Source: Bacteroidales bacterium
GTDB lineage: Bacteria > Bacteroidota > Bacteroidia > Bacteroidales > UBA932
Reading direction: 5' to 3'
Length of the DNA: 64,000 nt
NCBI GenBank assembly: GCA_017619675.1
Contig: JAFZRX010000005.1
Coordinates: forward strand, 22,095 to 86,094
Shown: positions 27,853 through 35,683 of the stretch, in pieces
Position numbering within the stretch: the first letter of the stretch is position 1
Layout: every line of letters starts with the position of its first letter
Position numbers and translations under genes: made by a program
The notes under the pieces: model-generated
Seen by the model: the letters and a program-made list of their open reading frames with translations, nothing else
Told to the model about the DNA's origin: nothing
The model's database searches: none

Positions 27853-28571
27853 TGCAGCTGCGCAAGCACATCCCTAACCTTATCACCTCCATCAGCCTCC
27901 TCTGCGGGGCGGTGGGGGTGATATTCGCTTTTTCCGGCAGGCTGGACAGGGCGTTCTACCTGATGCTGGCCGCCGCCGCGTGCGACTTCCTGGACGGCTT
28001 TGCCGCCAGGCTCCTGCACGCTTATTCAGACATGGGCAAGGAACTGGATTCCCTTGCCGACCTGGTAAGTTTCGGCGTCCTGCCGGCAATGATGCTCATC
28101 AACCTGAAGGCCGCGGTGAACTTTGGCGACACGCCCCTTATGTGGTTCCCGGTGCTTCTGGTGGCCTTCACGGCGCTGCGTCTGGCCAGGTATAACGTCA
28201 CCGACGGGGGGACGCAGTATTTCGTAGGCCTGCCTGCGCCTTCCTGCGGCCTGATCTGCGGGTCGCTGTGCTACTTCGTATCCTGCGAGCCCGCCTCGTT
28301 CCTGGCCCTGTGGGTGCTGAACGACTGGTTCATCCCTGTGCTCACCGTGGCGCTGTGCGCCCTCCTGGTGAGCAGGATACCCATGTTCAGCGCAAAGTTC
28401 TCGCTCAAGGACCCGGTTCCCGTCAACCGCAAGCGCATCGCCTTTGCGGTGGACATCGTCCTTATTATAGCGATAGTCGCGGCTACGGGGCTCAACTGGT
28501 CCATGGTGGTCCTGCTGGGCTTCGTAACTTACGTTGTGATGAATGTGATCCTCGCGGCGCTGAAGGTCTAG
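27852..28571 (+). CDS. pssA: CDP-diacylglycerol-serine O-phosphatidyltransferase
   Basis: Makes phosphatidylserine, precursor of phosphatidylethanolamine. The 239-residue membrane protein carries the CDP-alcohol phosphotransferase motif D-G-x2-A-R-x8-G-x3-D-x3-D (DGFAARLLHAYSDMGKELDS at about residues 37-60). About seven hydrophobic segments follow. The N-terminus LRKHIPNLITSISLLCGAVG is typical of the Bacteroidetes and Bacillus-type enzyme. Its start overlaps the peptidase stop, and its end overlaps the convergent cation exporter by four bases. Confidence 0.94.
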   Translation: MQLRKHIPNLITSISLLCGAVGVIFAFSGRLDRAFYLMLAAAACDFLDGFAARLLHAYSDMGKELDSLADLVSFGVLPAMMLINLKAAVNFGDTPLMWFPVLLVAFTALRLARYNVTDGGTQYFVGLPAPSCGLICGSLCYFVSCEPASFLALWVLNDWFIPVLTVALCALLVSRIPMFSAKFSLKDPVPVNRKRIAFAVDIVLIIAIVAATGLNWSMVVLLGFVTYVVMNVILAALKV

Positions 28572-29515
28572 TCTTCGTCGTGATGGTGATGGTGGTGGTG
28601 TGCGCCGCATTCAAGCTCGTCGCACTCGGAACCCTCGCTTTCCATCTCAAGAGTTGAATGGCTGATCCCCTTGTGGGTCAGCTCTTCTTTTATGGCTTCG
28701 CCTATCTCGTGCATACGGGTGACATCGTTGATCACCACGTGCGCGGTGAGGGCGTTTTCCGTGGTGCTTATCGGCCAGATATGCACGTGGTGGACGCCGC
28801 TCACGCCTTCGCATGCGAGGATGGCCTCGTTGACCTTGTCAGGGTCGATGTCCTCCGGCACGGCGTCGATGCTCAGGCGCAGGCTTTCGGAAAGGAGTTT
28901 CCAGGTGCTCACAAGGATGACGGCGGCAATGATGAGGCTGACTATGGGGTCGATGACGTTCCAGCCGGTGAGGCTGATGACTATTCCGGAGATAACTACG
29001 CCCACGGAGACGAGGGTGTCGGCGAGCATGTGGAGGAAGGCCCCGCGGGTGTTGATGTCGTGCTTGGAATTGCGCGACAGCAACCACGCTGTGAGGCCGT
29101 TGATAACGATGCCCACGCCGGCGGTCCAGGAGACTGCGGCGCCGTTTACGGCGTATGAATCGAGGGATGAGAATTTGTGTATGCTTTCAATGATGATTGC
29201 GCCCACTGCCACCAGGAGTATTATGGCATTCAACAAGGATATTAGAACGGAGCTTTTCTTATATCCATAGGTGTATCTCCTGGTGGAATGGCTGGTGGAG
29301 AGCTTGAAGGCTATCATAGCCAGCAGCAGGCTGAAAACATCGCCCAAGTTGTGACCTGCGTCCGAAATCAGACCCAGGGAATTGCTAAAGAAACCCATGG
29401 TAACCTCAACGGCTACGAACAATAAATTGAGGACGATGGAAAATATGTAAACCCCGTTCAACGATTCAAACTGATGAACGTGCGCATGATCATGATGGTG
29501 GTGAACGTGTTCCAT
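28568..29515 (-). CDS. Cation diffusion facilitator (CzcD/ZitB-like metal exporter)
   Basis: A proton-driven exporter of Zn(II) or similar metals in the inner membrane. I start it at 29515, giving 315 residues that open with a His-rich metal-binding tail (MEHVHHHHDHAHVHQ). The longer frame would run through the promoter at 29542-29572. Six membrane segments carry the two metal-site motifs SDAGHNLGD (near residue 60) and HMLADTLVS (near 165). A cytoplasmic domain follows (DAVPEDIDPDKVNEAI, VHHVHIWPIS), and the C-terminus is a second His cluster. The promoter sits inside a perfect palindrome, a likely control site. Confidence 0.94.
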   Translation of the reverse strand: MEHVHHHHDHAHVHQFESLNGVYIFSIVLNLLFVAVEVTMGFFSNSLGLISDAGHNLGDVFSLLLAMIAFKLSTSHSTRRYTYGYKKSSVLISLLNAIILLVAVGAIIIESIHKFSSLDSYAVNGAAVSWTAGVGIVINGLTAWLLSRNSKHDINTRGAFLHMLADTLVSVGVVISGIVISLTGWNVIDPIVSLIIAAVILVSTWKLLSESLRLSIDAVPEDIDPDKVNEAILACEGVSGVHHVHIWPISTTENALTAHVVINDVTRMHEIGEAIKEELTHKGISHSTLEMESEGSECDELECGAHHHHHHHDED

Positions 29516-29531
29516 ATCCGTACAATCAATA

Positions 29532-29572
29532 ATAACGGGAACAAAGGTAGGCCTGTTCCCGTTATCAGTCAA
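29532..29572 (-). promoter_or_regulatory. Promoter embedded in a 12-bp perfect palindrome upstream of the metal exporter
   Basis: On the minus strand TTG (complement of 29570-29572), a 20-bp spacer and TACCTTTG (complement of 29542-29549) form a full promoter. Arms 29532-29543 and 29554-29565 are perfect complements with a 10-base centre, so the -7 box lies within the palindrome. It could be an operator for a dimeric metal-sensing repressor. Alternatively the hairpin terminates the aminotransferase gene that ends at 29573, but no good U-run follows. Confidence 0.6.
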
Positions 29573-30772
29573 TCACAATTTATTGGGATATGCTTCCAGT
29601 GCTTTTTCCAGGATGTATAGGGCCCGCTTGAGTTTTGGAACCTCCAGCACGTAGGCCACGCGGACGTGCCGCTTGCCAAGGCTCTTGTCCAGGTAGAACG
29701 AAGCGGCGGGGGTTACCATCACGGTTTCGCCGTCAAGGCGGAAGTCAGTGAGGAGCCACTTTGCGAAGGCCTCCGCATCGTCGACGGGGAGTTCCGCGAT
29801 TGTGTAGAAGGCGCCGTCCGGCTTTGGCGTGAACACGCCGGGAATCTTGTTGAGGTACTCCACTGCGCAGTCCCTGCGGGCGATGTACTCTTCCTTGGTC
29901 TGGTCGAAGTACTCCTGGGGGGCGTCAAGGGCGCCAAGCGAGGCGTACTGCCCCAGGACAGGGGGGCAGAGGCGAGCCTGCGCCAGCTTGACCACGGCGG
30001 CCATCACGTCCTTGTTGTGGGATATGGTGCAGCCGATTCGGCAGCCGCAGAGGTTGTAGCGCTTTGACACGGAATCGATCAGGATTACCTGCTGCTCCAG
30101 TCCCTTGAGGTTCATGGCGGAGTAGTGGGGCTCGTCTGTGTAGCAGAATTCGCGGTAGACTTCGTCGGAAATGAGGAAGAGGTTGTGCCTGCGGCAGAAC
30201 TCTCCCAGGATTTCCATTTCCTCCTTGGGGTAGACCACGCCGGTAGGGTTGCCCGGGTTGCTGATCATCAGGGCCTTGGTGCGGGGGGTGAGGGCTTTCT
30301 CGAAAGCCTCTATTCCCGGTACGCGGAAGCCTTCCCTGATGCTGGTGCGGACTACGTTCACTCCAATGCCGTACTTTTCCGCCAGGGTGTAGTAGTTGGT
30401 GTAGTAAGGCTCTATGAGGAGGATTTCGTCGCCGGGGTCGCAGGTGATCTGGAGGGCGAACTCTATGCCTTCCGATCCGGCCTCGTTGATGACTATCTCG
30501 TCAATGGCTACGTCAATGCCGATCTTCTTATAGTATTTCTCTATCATGTCCCTGCGCAGTTCTATGAGACCTGCGGAGTTGGTGTAGGAGACGTGATGGA
30601 GATTGATGTTCTTGATTGCGTCCAGGGCGCAGTCCGGGGACTTGATGTCCGGGGCGCCTACGTTAAGGTGATACACTTTTACGCCGGCGGCTTTTGCGGC
30701 ATCGGCGAAGGGAACTAATTTTCTGATTGCTGAAGCAGGTAAATGCTGAGTCCTTGAAGATATCTGAACCAT
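29573..30772 (-). CDS. PLP-dependent class I/II aminotransferase
   Basis: A 399-residue fold-type I aminotransferase of the aspartate aminotransferase type. I place the start at 30772 (MVQISSRTQHLPASAIRK) because the -7 box at 30793-30800 lies inside the longer frame. Motifs are VGAPDIKSPD near 40, SNPGNPTGVVY near 175, ISDEVYREFCY near 205 and the PLP lysine in DSVSKRYNLCGCRIG near 240. The C-terminal Arg for substrate carboxylate is in KRHVRVAYV. Substrate specificity cannot be read; aspartate or branched/aromatic amino acids are possible. Confidence 0.92.
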   Translation of the reverse strand: MVQISSRTQHLPASAIRKLVPFADAAKAAGVKVYHLNVGAPDIKSPDCALDAIKNINLHHVSYTNSAGLIELRRDMIEKYYKKIGIDVAIDEIVINEAGSEGIEFALQITCDPGDEILLIEPYYTNYYTLAEKYGIGVNVVRTSIREGFRVPGIEAFEKALTPRTKALMISNPGNPTGVVYPKEEMEILGEFCRRHNLFLISDEVYREFCYTDEPHYSAMNLKGLEQQVILIDSVSKRYNLCGCRIGCTISHNKDVMAAVVKLAQARLCPPVLGQYASLGALDAPQEYFDQTKEEYIARRDCAVEYLNKIPGVFTPKPDGAFYTIAELPVDDAEAFAKWLLTDFRLDGETVMVTPAASFYLDKSLGKRHVRVAYVLEVPKLKRALYILEKALEAYPNKL

Positions 30773-30792
30773 ATTACTATAACTAACAAAAA

Positions 30793-30820
30793 CAAAGATA
30801 TGGATTATTTTGTATCTTTG
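30793..30820. promoter_or_regulatory. Back-to-back divergent -7 elements
   Basis: TATCTTTG occurs on the minus strand (complement of 30793-30800, for the aminotransferase) and again on the plus strand (30813-30820, for the exonuclease gene), 12 bp apart. Neither has a clear -33 TTG. Expected leaders are short, about 14 nt each. The overlap implies that the two promoters compete or are controlled together. Confidence 0.55.
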
Positions 30821-30841
30821 CATCTGTACTTAGCAATTTAA

Positions 30842-31450
30842 ATGTATAAAGACAGCATTAAGCCTGAAGAAATGGAAAAACTGCCCATGGCAGGGTTCCA
30901 AGGTGAAATCCAGGTGATAGATAAGAAGGGTCTGAAGTATCTCAAGGCCCTGGAATACCTCAACAGGCAGCAGGTGATTGGTTTCGACACTGAAACCCGT
31001 CCCACTTTCAATCAGTCGCAGAAGAGCAACGGCGTGTCGCTGCTGCAGTTATCCGGTCCGGACAAGGCTTTCCTTTTCAGGGTGAAGCTGCTGGGAATGA
31101 CTCCCAGGCTGTGCCGCCTGTTGGCCAACGAGAAGATAGCCAAGGTTGGCGCGGCCACCGCTGATGATGTGCGCGGACTGCAGAAGTACGCCAGGTTCAA
31201 GGCGGCGTCGTTCATCGACCTTCAGAAGATTGTGTGGGAGTACGGTATAAAGGACAAGAGCGTCAAGAAAATGGCGTGCATCATACTTGGATTCAGGATT
31301 TCCAAGACTCAGCAGCTCTCCAACTGGGAGGCCGAGACTCTGTCCGAGGCGCAGAAGAAGTACGCTGCCACGGACGCGTGGGTCTGCCGGGAGATGTATC
31401 TGAAACTCCTTGCAAGCGAGAAGAATCCGTTATGGCAAGAATCATCCTAA
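30842..31450 (+). CDS. 3'-5' exonuclease, DEDDy type (RNase D-like domain)
   Basis: A 202-residue stand-alone DEDD exonuclease domain. Motif I is FDTETRP near residue 45, motif II includes the Asp in AATADDVRGLQ near 105, and motif III is YAATDAWVCREMY near 182, giving the Tyr that defines the DEDDy subgroup. No helicase or HRDC domain is attached, so it resembles the small exonuclease-domain proteins of Bacteroidetes rather than full RNase D. The target could be RNA or DNA. It overlaps the next gene by 19 bases, implying coupling with the rRNA methyltransferase. Confidence 0.9.
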   Translation: MYKDSIKPEEMEKLPMAGFQGEIQVIDKKGLKYLKALEYLNRQQVIGFDTETRPTFNQSQKSNGVSLLQLSGPDKAFLFRVKLLGMTPRLCRLLANEKIAKVGAATADDVRGLQKYARFKAASFIDLQKIVWEYGIKDKSVKKMACIILGFRISKTQQLSNWEAETLSEAQKKYAATDAWVCREMYLKLLASEKNPLWQESS

Positions 31451-32649
31451 AGAAGAACAGGGAGGAATCCCTCCTTCGTTTCCACCCGTGGGTTTTCTCC
31501 GGAGCCATAGCCCAGATACAGGGCTCTCCGGCAGAAGGCGACGTTGTGTCCGTATATGCCGCAGACGGCTCGTTCCTGGCCATTGGACACTATCAGATAG
31601 GCTCCATAGCGGTCAGGGTCCTCAGCTTCGAATATGAGGCTCTTCCGGCCGATTTCTGGGAGACTTCCCTCCGCCGCGCGCTGGAGGTTCGCATTGCTTG
31701 TGGGTTAGCATCGCTTCGGGAGCCAGCATTGCCTCCCTGCGCTGTTACAAACTGTTATAGGTTGGTGCATGGGGAGGGGGATAACCTGCCGGGGCTGATC
31801 ATTGATTATTACGACGGAGTGTGTGTGATGCAGGCGCATTCGGTGGGGATGTTTAGGGCTAAGAAGCAGATCTGCGACGCGCTGAAGGCGGTGTACGGCG
31901 ATGGCCTGAAGGCCGTTTATGACAAGAGTTCGGGCACGGCGCCTTTCAAGGCGGGGCTGGAACTGGTGGACGGGTACCTTTATAAGGCCGAAGGCTTCGG
32001 CGACCAAAGCCAGGTGGTGCTGGAGAATGGGCACAAGTTCATCGTCAATTGGACGGAGGGGCAGAAGACTGGTTTCTTCCTGGATCAGAGGGAGAACAGG
32101 GCGCTGGTGGGCAGGATGGCCGCCGGCAGGCGCGTGCTGAACCTGTTCTGCTATACGGGAGGCTTCTCCATCTACGCGCTGGCCGGCGGCGCCCTGCACG
32201 TGGATTCGGTAGACAGTTCGGCAAAGGCGCTGTCCCTGGTGGACAAGAACGTTGAGTTGAACGGCTTCGACGCGTCCATGAACGAGAGCTTCTGCACTGA
32301 CGCAATAGAGTTCCTGCGCAATTCGCCGCAGGACAAGTATGACCTGATAATAGTGGATCCGCCGGCGTTCGCGAAGCACCGCGAAGCCCTGGGGAATGCC
32401 CTCCGGGCATACCAGAGGCTCAACGCGGCCGCCATCGCCAAGGTGGCTCCCGGCGGCCTGGTGTTCTGCTTCAGCTGCTCGCAGGTGGTCACCAAGGAGG
32501 ATTTCGCCCTGGCGGTATTCTCCGCCGCGGCCCAGACCGGCCGCAGCGTCCGCATACTTGACCGGCTCAACCAGCCGGCGGACCATGCCGTCAATATCTA
32601 TCATCCGGAAGGGGAGTATCTGAAGGGGCTGCTGCTATACGTAGAGTAG
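31432..32649 (+). CDS. Class I rRNA (cytosine-C5) methyltransferase, RlmI family
   Basis: A 405-residue protein starting at 31432 (MARIILKKNREESLLRFHPWVFSGAI). Residues 1-75 form the PUA RNA-binding domain, and the Rossmann methyltransferase domain follows. Visible motifs are GQKTGFFLDQRENR near 208, VLNLFCYTGGFSIYALAGGA near 235 (SAM binding), DLIIVDPPAFAK near 305 and CFSCSQVV near 345. RlmI methylates C1962 of 23S rRNA in E. coli; a 5-methylcytosine rRNA role is likely here. It is coupled to the exonuclease upstream and followed 3 bases later by a pseudouridine synthase, so this is an RNA-processing cluster. Confidence 0.9.
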   Translation: MARIILKKNREESLLRFHPWVFSGAIAQIQGSPAEGDVVSVYAADGSFLAIGHYQIGSIAVRVLSFEYEALPADFWETSLRRALEVRIACGLASLREPALPPCAVTNCYRLVHGEGDNLPGLIIDYYDGVCVMQAHSVGMFRAKKQICDALKAVYGDGLKAVYDKSSGTAPFKAGLELVDGYLYKAEGFGDQSQVVLENGHKFIVNWTEGQKTGFFLDQRENRALVGRMAAGRRVLNLFCYTGGFSIYALAGGALHVDSVDSSAKALSLVDKNVELNGFDASMNESFCTDAIEFLRNSPQDKYDLIIVDPPAFAKHREALGNALRAYQRLNAAAIAKVAPGGLVFCFSCSQVVTKEDFALAVFSAAAQTGRSVRILDRLNQPADHAVNIYHPEGEYLKGLLLYVE

Positions 32650-32651
32650 CC

Positions 32652-33989
32652 GTGCTTCCGGAAAAGTTCACATATCCGTTCTGCTATGTGCCGCACCCGC
32701 TGATCCGGGAGGCGGCGGACGCGCTCATAGCGCGCATCGACGCCTCCGATTCCCTGCGGGGGCTGTTCTCCGAGGGGAAGATGATGGGCGCCCTCCTGGT
32801 GCAGGACGCCGCCGGAGCCACGCAGGTGCTTTACGGCTTCTCCGGCGTGGCGGGCGGCACCGCCTTGGTGGACGGCTTCGTTCCGCCCATCTTCGACCTG
32901 ACGGAGCCGGGCGGCTACTACCGCGCCGCCGAGGCCCGCATCAGCGACATCAACCGCCGGCTGGCGGGGGAGTCGCTGCCTGCGGAGGATGCCGCGGCGC
33001 TTGAGCGCGAGCGCCACGCCCTTTCCGTGGACCTGCAGGACTGGATATTCAGCCGATACCGCGTCTCCAACGCCCTAGGCGAAACCTTCTCCATCAAGGA
33101 GGTTTTCGCCCGCCGCGGACTGGTTCCGCCAGGCGGCACGGGCGACTGCGCGGCGCCCAAGCTCCTCCAGTACGCCTACTCGCACGGGCTGAAGCCCCTT
33201 GCGATGGGCGAATTCTGGTACGGAGCCTCCCCGCGCCGCGAAGTCCGCGCCCAGGGCCGCTTCTACCCCTCCTGCACCGGCAAATGCGGCCCGCTCCTGG
33301 AGTTCATGCTCCAGGGCCTTGACGTGGAGCCCAACCCCCTGATGCAGGTTTCCACCCGCGACCCCCGCATCGTCTTCATTGACGATTCCATAATAGTGGC
33401 CGAAAAGCCTTCCGGCATGCTGGCCGCTCCCGGCCGGTACGTCTCCCACTCCATGGTCAGCGCCCTGGAGAAGATGACCGGGGCCGAAGTGTTCTCCTGC
33501 CACCGTCTGGACATGGACACTTCCGGCCTGATGGTCTTTGCCCGAAGCGCCTCAGTCCAGGCCGAAATGCACCGTCAGTTCGCGGCTGGGGAAGTGCGCA
33601 AGCGCTACCAGGCGCGCCTGCAGCCCGGCCGCTCCCTCCCCGCCGAGCAGGGCGAAATCAGCATCCCGCTCTCCCTGGACTACTACGACCGTCCCCGCCA
33701 GATGGCCGATTTCGAGTCCGGCAAGCCCGCTCTCACACGCTATCGGGTGCTCCGTCACCGCCGTGACGGCAGCACCGACATAGAGTTCGAGCCCCTCACC
33801 GGCCGCACCCACCAGCTTCGCGTCCACGCAGCCCACGCCCTTGGCCTGGGCCGCCCTATAGCCGGCGACCGGCTATACGGAGGCGATCCCGCCTCCCCGG
33901 ACGCTCCGCTCCTCCTCCATGCCTCCCGCCTGGAATTCCTTCATCCCGCGACAGGGGAGACCATGGTCTTCGAGTCCCCCTTAAAATAA
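32652..33989 (+). CDS. RluA-family pseudouridine synthase with long N-terminal extension
   Basis: Starts at GTG 32652. The C-terminal 220 residues are an RluA synthase: FIDDSIIVAEKPSGMLAAPG near 240, catalytic Asp in SCHRLDMDTSGLMVFA near 280, and PLTGRTHQLRVHAA near 385. The first 220 residues are an extra domain with a conserved-looking GTGDCAAPKLLQYAY segment, a Cys pair (PSCTGKCG) and an acidic helix. The extended form occurs in Bacteroidetes and some proteobacteria; the function of the extension is not known to me. The rRNA or tRNA target is undetermined. Confidence 0.88.
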   Translation: MLPEKFTYPFCYVPHPLIREAADALIARIDASDSLRGLFSEGKMMGALLVQDAAGATQVLYGFSGVAGGTALVDGFVPPIFDLTEPGGYYRAAEARISDINRRLAGESLPAEDAAALERERHALSVDLQDWIFSRYRVSNALGETFSIKEVFARRGLVPPGGTGDCAAPKLLQYAYSHGLKPLAMGEFWYGASPRREVRAQGRFYPSCTGKCGPLLEFMLQGLDVEPNPLMQVSTRDPRIVFIDDSIIVAEKPSGMLAAPGRYVSHSMVSALEKMTGAEVFSCHRLDMDTSGLMVFARSASVQAEMHRQFAAGEVRKRYQARLQPGRSLPAEQGEISIPLSLDYYDRPRQMADFESGKPALTRYRVLRHRRDGSTDIEFEPLTGRTHQLRVHAAHALGLGRPIAGDRLYGGDPASPDAPLLLHASRLEFLHPATGETMVFESPLK

Positions 33990-33990
33990 A

Positions 33991-34021
33991 TTTGCATTTA
34001 GAGCAAAATCCCTTATATTTG
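33991..34021 (+). promoter_or_regulatory. Promoter of tRNA-Cys
   Basis: TTTG at 33991-33994, 19-bp spacer, TATATTTG at 34014-34021: a perfect Bacteroidetes promoter. It begins 2 bases after the pseudouridine synthase stop, and the tRNA starts 10 bases beyond the -7 box. Confidence 0.8.
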
Positions 34022-34031
34022 CAATCCCAAA

Positions 34032-34105
34032 GGTGCGTTGGCCGAGTGGCTAGGCGCAGGTCTGCAAAACCTGTCACAGTGGTTCGATTCCGCTACGCAC
34101 CTCCA
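34032..34105 (+). tRNA. tRNA-Cys (GCA) with encoded CCA
   Basis: The 7-bp acceptor stem GGTGCGT/ACGCACC is perfect. The anticodon GCA is at 34064-34066 in the loop CTGCAAA, flanked by a complete 5-bp stem. The T-loop TTCGATT is present at 34083-34089. The discriminator is T, and CCA (34103-34105) is encoded in the DNA. No variable arm is present. The 3' end takes part in a long inverted repeat with the downstream terminator. Confidence 0.95.
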
Positions 34106-34152
34106 ACTGAAAAGAGCTCGACATCCGTCGGGCTCTTTTCAGTTGGAGGTGC
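34097..34152 (+). terminator. Terminator hairpin whose stem includes the tRNA-Cys 3' end
   Basis: Arms 34097-34122 and 34127-34152 form a 26-bp stem with one G-T wobble and the loop ATCC. The inner half (GAGC...GCTCTTTT) is an ordinary intrinsic terminator. The outer half copies the last bases of the tRNA acceptor strand, discriminator and CCA in inverted form, so it could compete with acceptor-stem folding until the transcript is processed. Downstream, 34153-34226 contains a C-run and no recognised feature. Confidence 0.7.
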
Positions 34153-34226
34153 TGACGCACAGCCAATTCATTGGGGGGCTACCCCCCCCAAACCCCCTGT
34201 GTCGGCCTCCGGCCTCCGAAAATTGC

Positions 34227-34335
34227 CGTGGAGCGTAACTGCTTGATAGTCAATGAAAAGATGGTTTCAATGGTAGTGATTTTGGGTACCATTGAAATGC
34301 TTATTTTATTGATTTACAGATACATACGCTCCACG
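34227..34335. repeat. REP-like palindromic element D (109 bp)
   Basis: Outer arms CGTGGAGCGTA (34227-34237) and TACGCTCCACG (34325-34335) are perfect complements. A perfect 11-bp inner palindrome, TTTCAATGGTA/TACCATTGAAA, lies at the centre. The inner flank GTAACTGCTTGATAGTCAAT resembles the same position in elements A and E. Length and nested architecture match the other copies, while the inner sequence is different. It sits between tRNA-Cys and the acetyltransferase gene. Confidence 0.75.
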
Positions 34336-34344
34336 CAGTTTTCA

Positions 34345-34764
34345 TTATAAGCGGCGGAGCATGAGGACTTCGTCGCCTCTGTCTTCTATTATATTGAAAC
34401 CGGCTTTACGGTACATCCTGAAGGCGTAGTTGGCCTTTTGGACGGAGAGGGAGACCTGCTCGTGTCCTTTATCCCGGAGCAGGTCCAGCATGCGCTCCAA
34501 CAACTGTGAACCGATGCCCTGGTTCCGGAATTCCTTATACAACGATATTGCCAACGACGGCGTCTTCTCATCAACGTGGCCGTAATCATCCATCACCCGC
34601 GCCCATACGGCGCCGATGACCTTCCCGTCGCATTCCGCGACCAGGCAATGGTCATCGGGCTTCCGCCCGAAGCCCTGGACATACACCTGCAGCTCCGCGC
34701 TCTCGATGATGGACCTTGGCGGCGCGTCCACACCCTCCGGCCGTATTTCCCTTATGACAGTCAT
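34345..34764 (-). CDS. GNAT-family N-acetyltransferase
   Basis: A 139-residue acetyl-CoA-dependent acetyltransferase domain. The CoA pyrophosphate-binding loop is RNQGIGSQLLERML near residue 87, followed by the C-terminal ANYAFRMYRKAGFNIIED strand-helix typical of GNAT proteins. The substrate is unknown. Its ATG overlaps the stop of the upstream hydrolase by four bases (ATGA), so the two are co-translated. Confidence 0.88.
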   Translation of the reverse strand: MTVIREIRPEGVDAPPRSIIESAELQVYVQGFGRKPDDHCLVAECDGKVIGAVWARVMDDYGHVDEKTPSLAISLYKEFRNQGIGSQLLERMLDLLRDKGHEQVSLSVQKANYAFRMYRKAGFNIIEDRGDEVLMLRRL

Positions 34765-35510
34765 GCCTTGGATGTGTCAAATAATCCCTTGATCCGGCCG
34801 GCTACTTCTTCCGGGTGGTCAACCAGCAGCTGGCCGTGATTCATCTTGGGGAAGATCTCAATGTGGACTTCCGGGTATATCTTCTTCAAATGATCGACTT
34901 GCGGCTTGGCGACAAAGGCTTCCAGAGTCCCGTACCAGAAGTGTATGTCAGGCCCGTAGATAGATTCCAACTTATTGGTATAGACTGACTTGTAGCCGTC
35001 AAGTACGGCACGGCCGCCACCATAGGGGTAGATCTTTCGGCATTCATCCAGAAGGACGTCAAAGTAGTGGGAGTGGAAGACCCATCGCCAGAAACCGGTC
35101 CAGTGATAGCAGGTCCATACGTTGGCGCACTGGTAATAGCGCAGAGGTCCTATCAGCCATCTGGGCAGCGGCAACAGGGGTGCCGCATCCAGGATGGCGT
35201 GGTCAATGGCGACTTCATTCCTCTCCAGCACCCGGGAAAGGATTTTCCCTCCCAGCGACAGTCCGTAAGCGCAGTCAAGGCGGCCGTCATATTGTTCTTT
35301 GACATATGCGATCACCTGCGCAGCCTGGTCATCGATGGAGGTGAACTGAGTATGCTTCCCCAGAGTGAAACCGTCCACCTGGACGGCAATGATCCGGAAC
35401 CTGTCCTTCAGCAGATCAATCAGGGGCAGGAATATCTCATATGACACACCCAGCCCCGGGATCAGCAGCAGCGACTCCGCCCCCTCTTTACCGAATAACT
35501 TGAAATCCAT
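34761..35510 (-). CDS. Alpha/beta-hydrolase
   Basis: A 249-residue cytoplasmic alpha/beta-hydrolase. It has the oxyanion-strand motif LLIPGLGVSYEIFLPL at residue 17, the nucleophile elbow YGLSLGGKILSR near residue 83, and a C-terminal His in KMNHGQLLVDHPEE near 235. The substrate cannot be inferred. It forms a two-gene unit with the GNAT protein, with a candidate -7 element 32 bases upstream of the start. Confidence 0.85.
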   Translation of the reverse strand: MDFKLFGKEGAESLLLIPGLGVSYEIFLPLIDLLKDRFRIIAVQVDGFTLGKHTQFTSIDDQAAQVIAYVKEQYDGRLDCAYGLSLGGKILSRVLERNEVAIDHAILDAAPLLPLPRWLIGPLRYYQCANVWTCYHWTGFWRWVFHSHYFDVLLDECRKIYPYGGGRAVLDGYKSVYTNKLESIYGPDIHFWYGTLEAFVAKPQVDHLKKIYPEVHIEIFPKMNHGQLLVDHPEEVAGRIKGLFDTSKA

Positions 35511-35541
35511 TATGATAAAGTTTACCAGTTTGTACTGACAA

Positions 35542-35549
35542 CAAATATA
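35542..35549 (-). promoter_or_regulatory. -7 element of the hydrolase-GNAT unit
   Basis: The complement reads TATATTTG; a TTG lies 23 bp upstream, slightly beyond the usual spacing. Expected leader about 25 nt. Confidence 0.45.
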
Positions 35550-35579
35550 ACACTAAGAATTTGTAAATTTGGCAATGGA

Positions 35580-35681
35580 ACCAAACGGGACAGAGAGGAA
35601 GCGGAAAACATCCCGGCAAACTCCGTGGCCGTAGGCGTTCCCGCAGTAGTAAAAAGCTCACTCCCTCCTTTTGAGGGTTAA
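35580..35681 (+). pseudogene. Remnant of a hexapeptide-repeat acetyltransferase C-terminus
   Basis: Read on the plus strand in the frame of codons at 35604, the DNA encodes ENIPANSVAVGVPAVVKSS and stops at TAA 35679-35681. This is the C-terminal signature of left-handed beta-helix acetyltransferases (compare the family's DIPANSVAVGVPAKV). Only about 33 codons remain and no start or body is present, so it is a gene fossil. It lies on the opposite strand to its neighbours and shows that the locus was rearranged. Confidence 0.65.
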
Positions 35682-35683
35682 TA

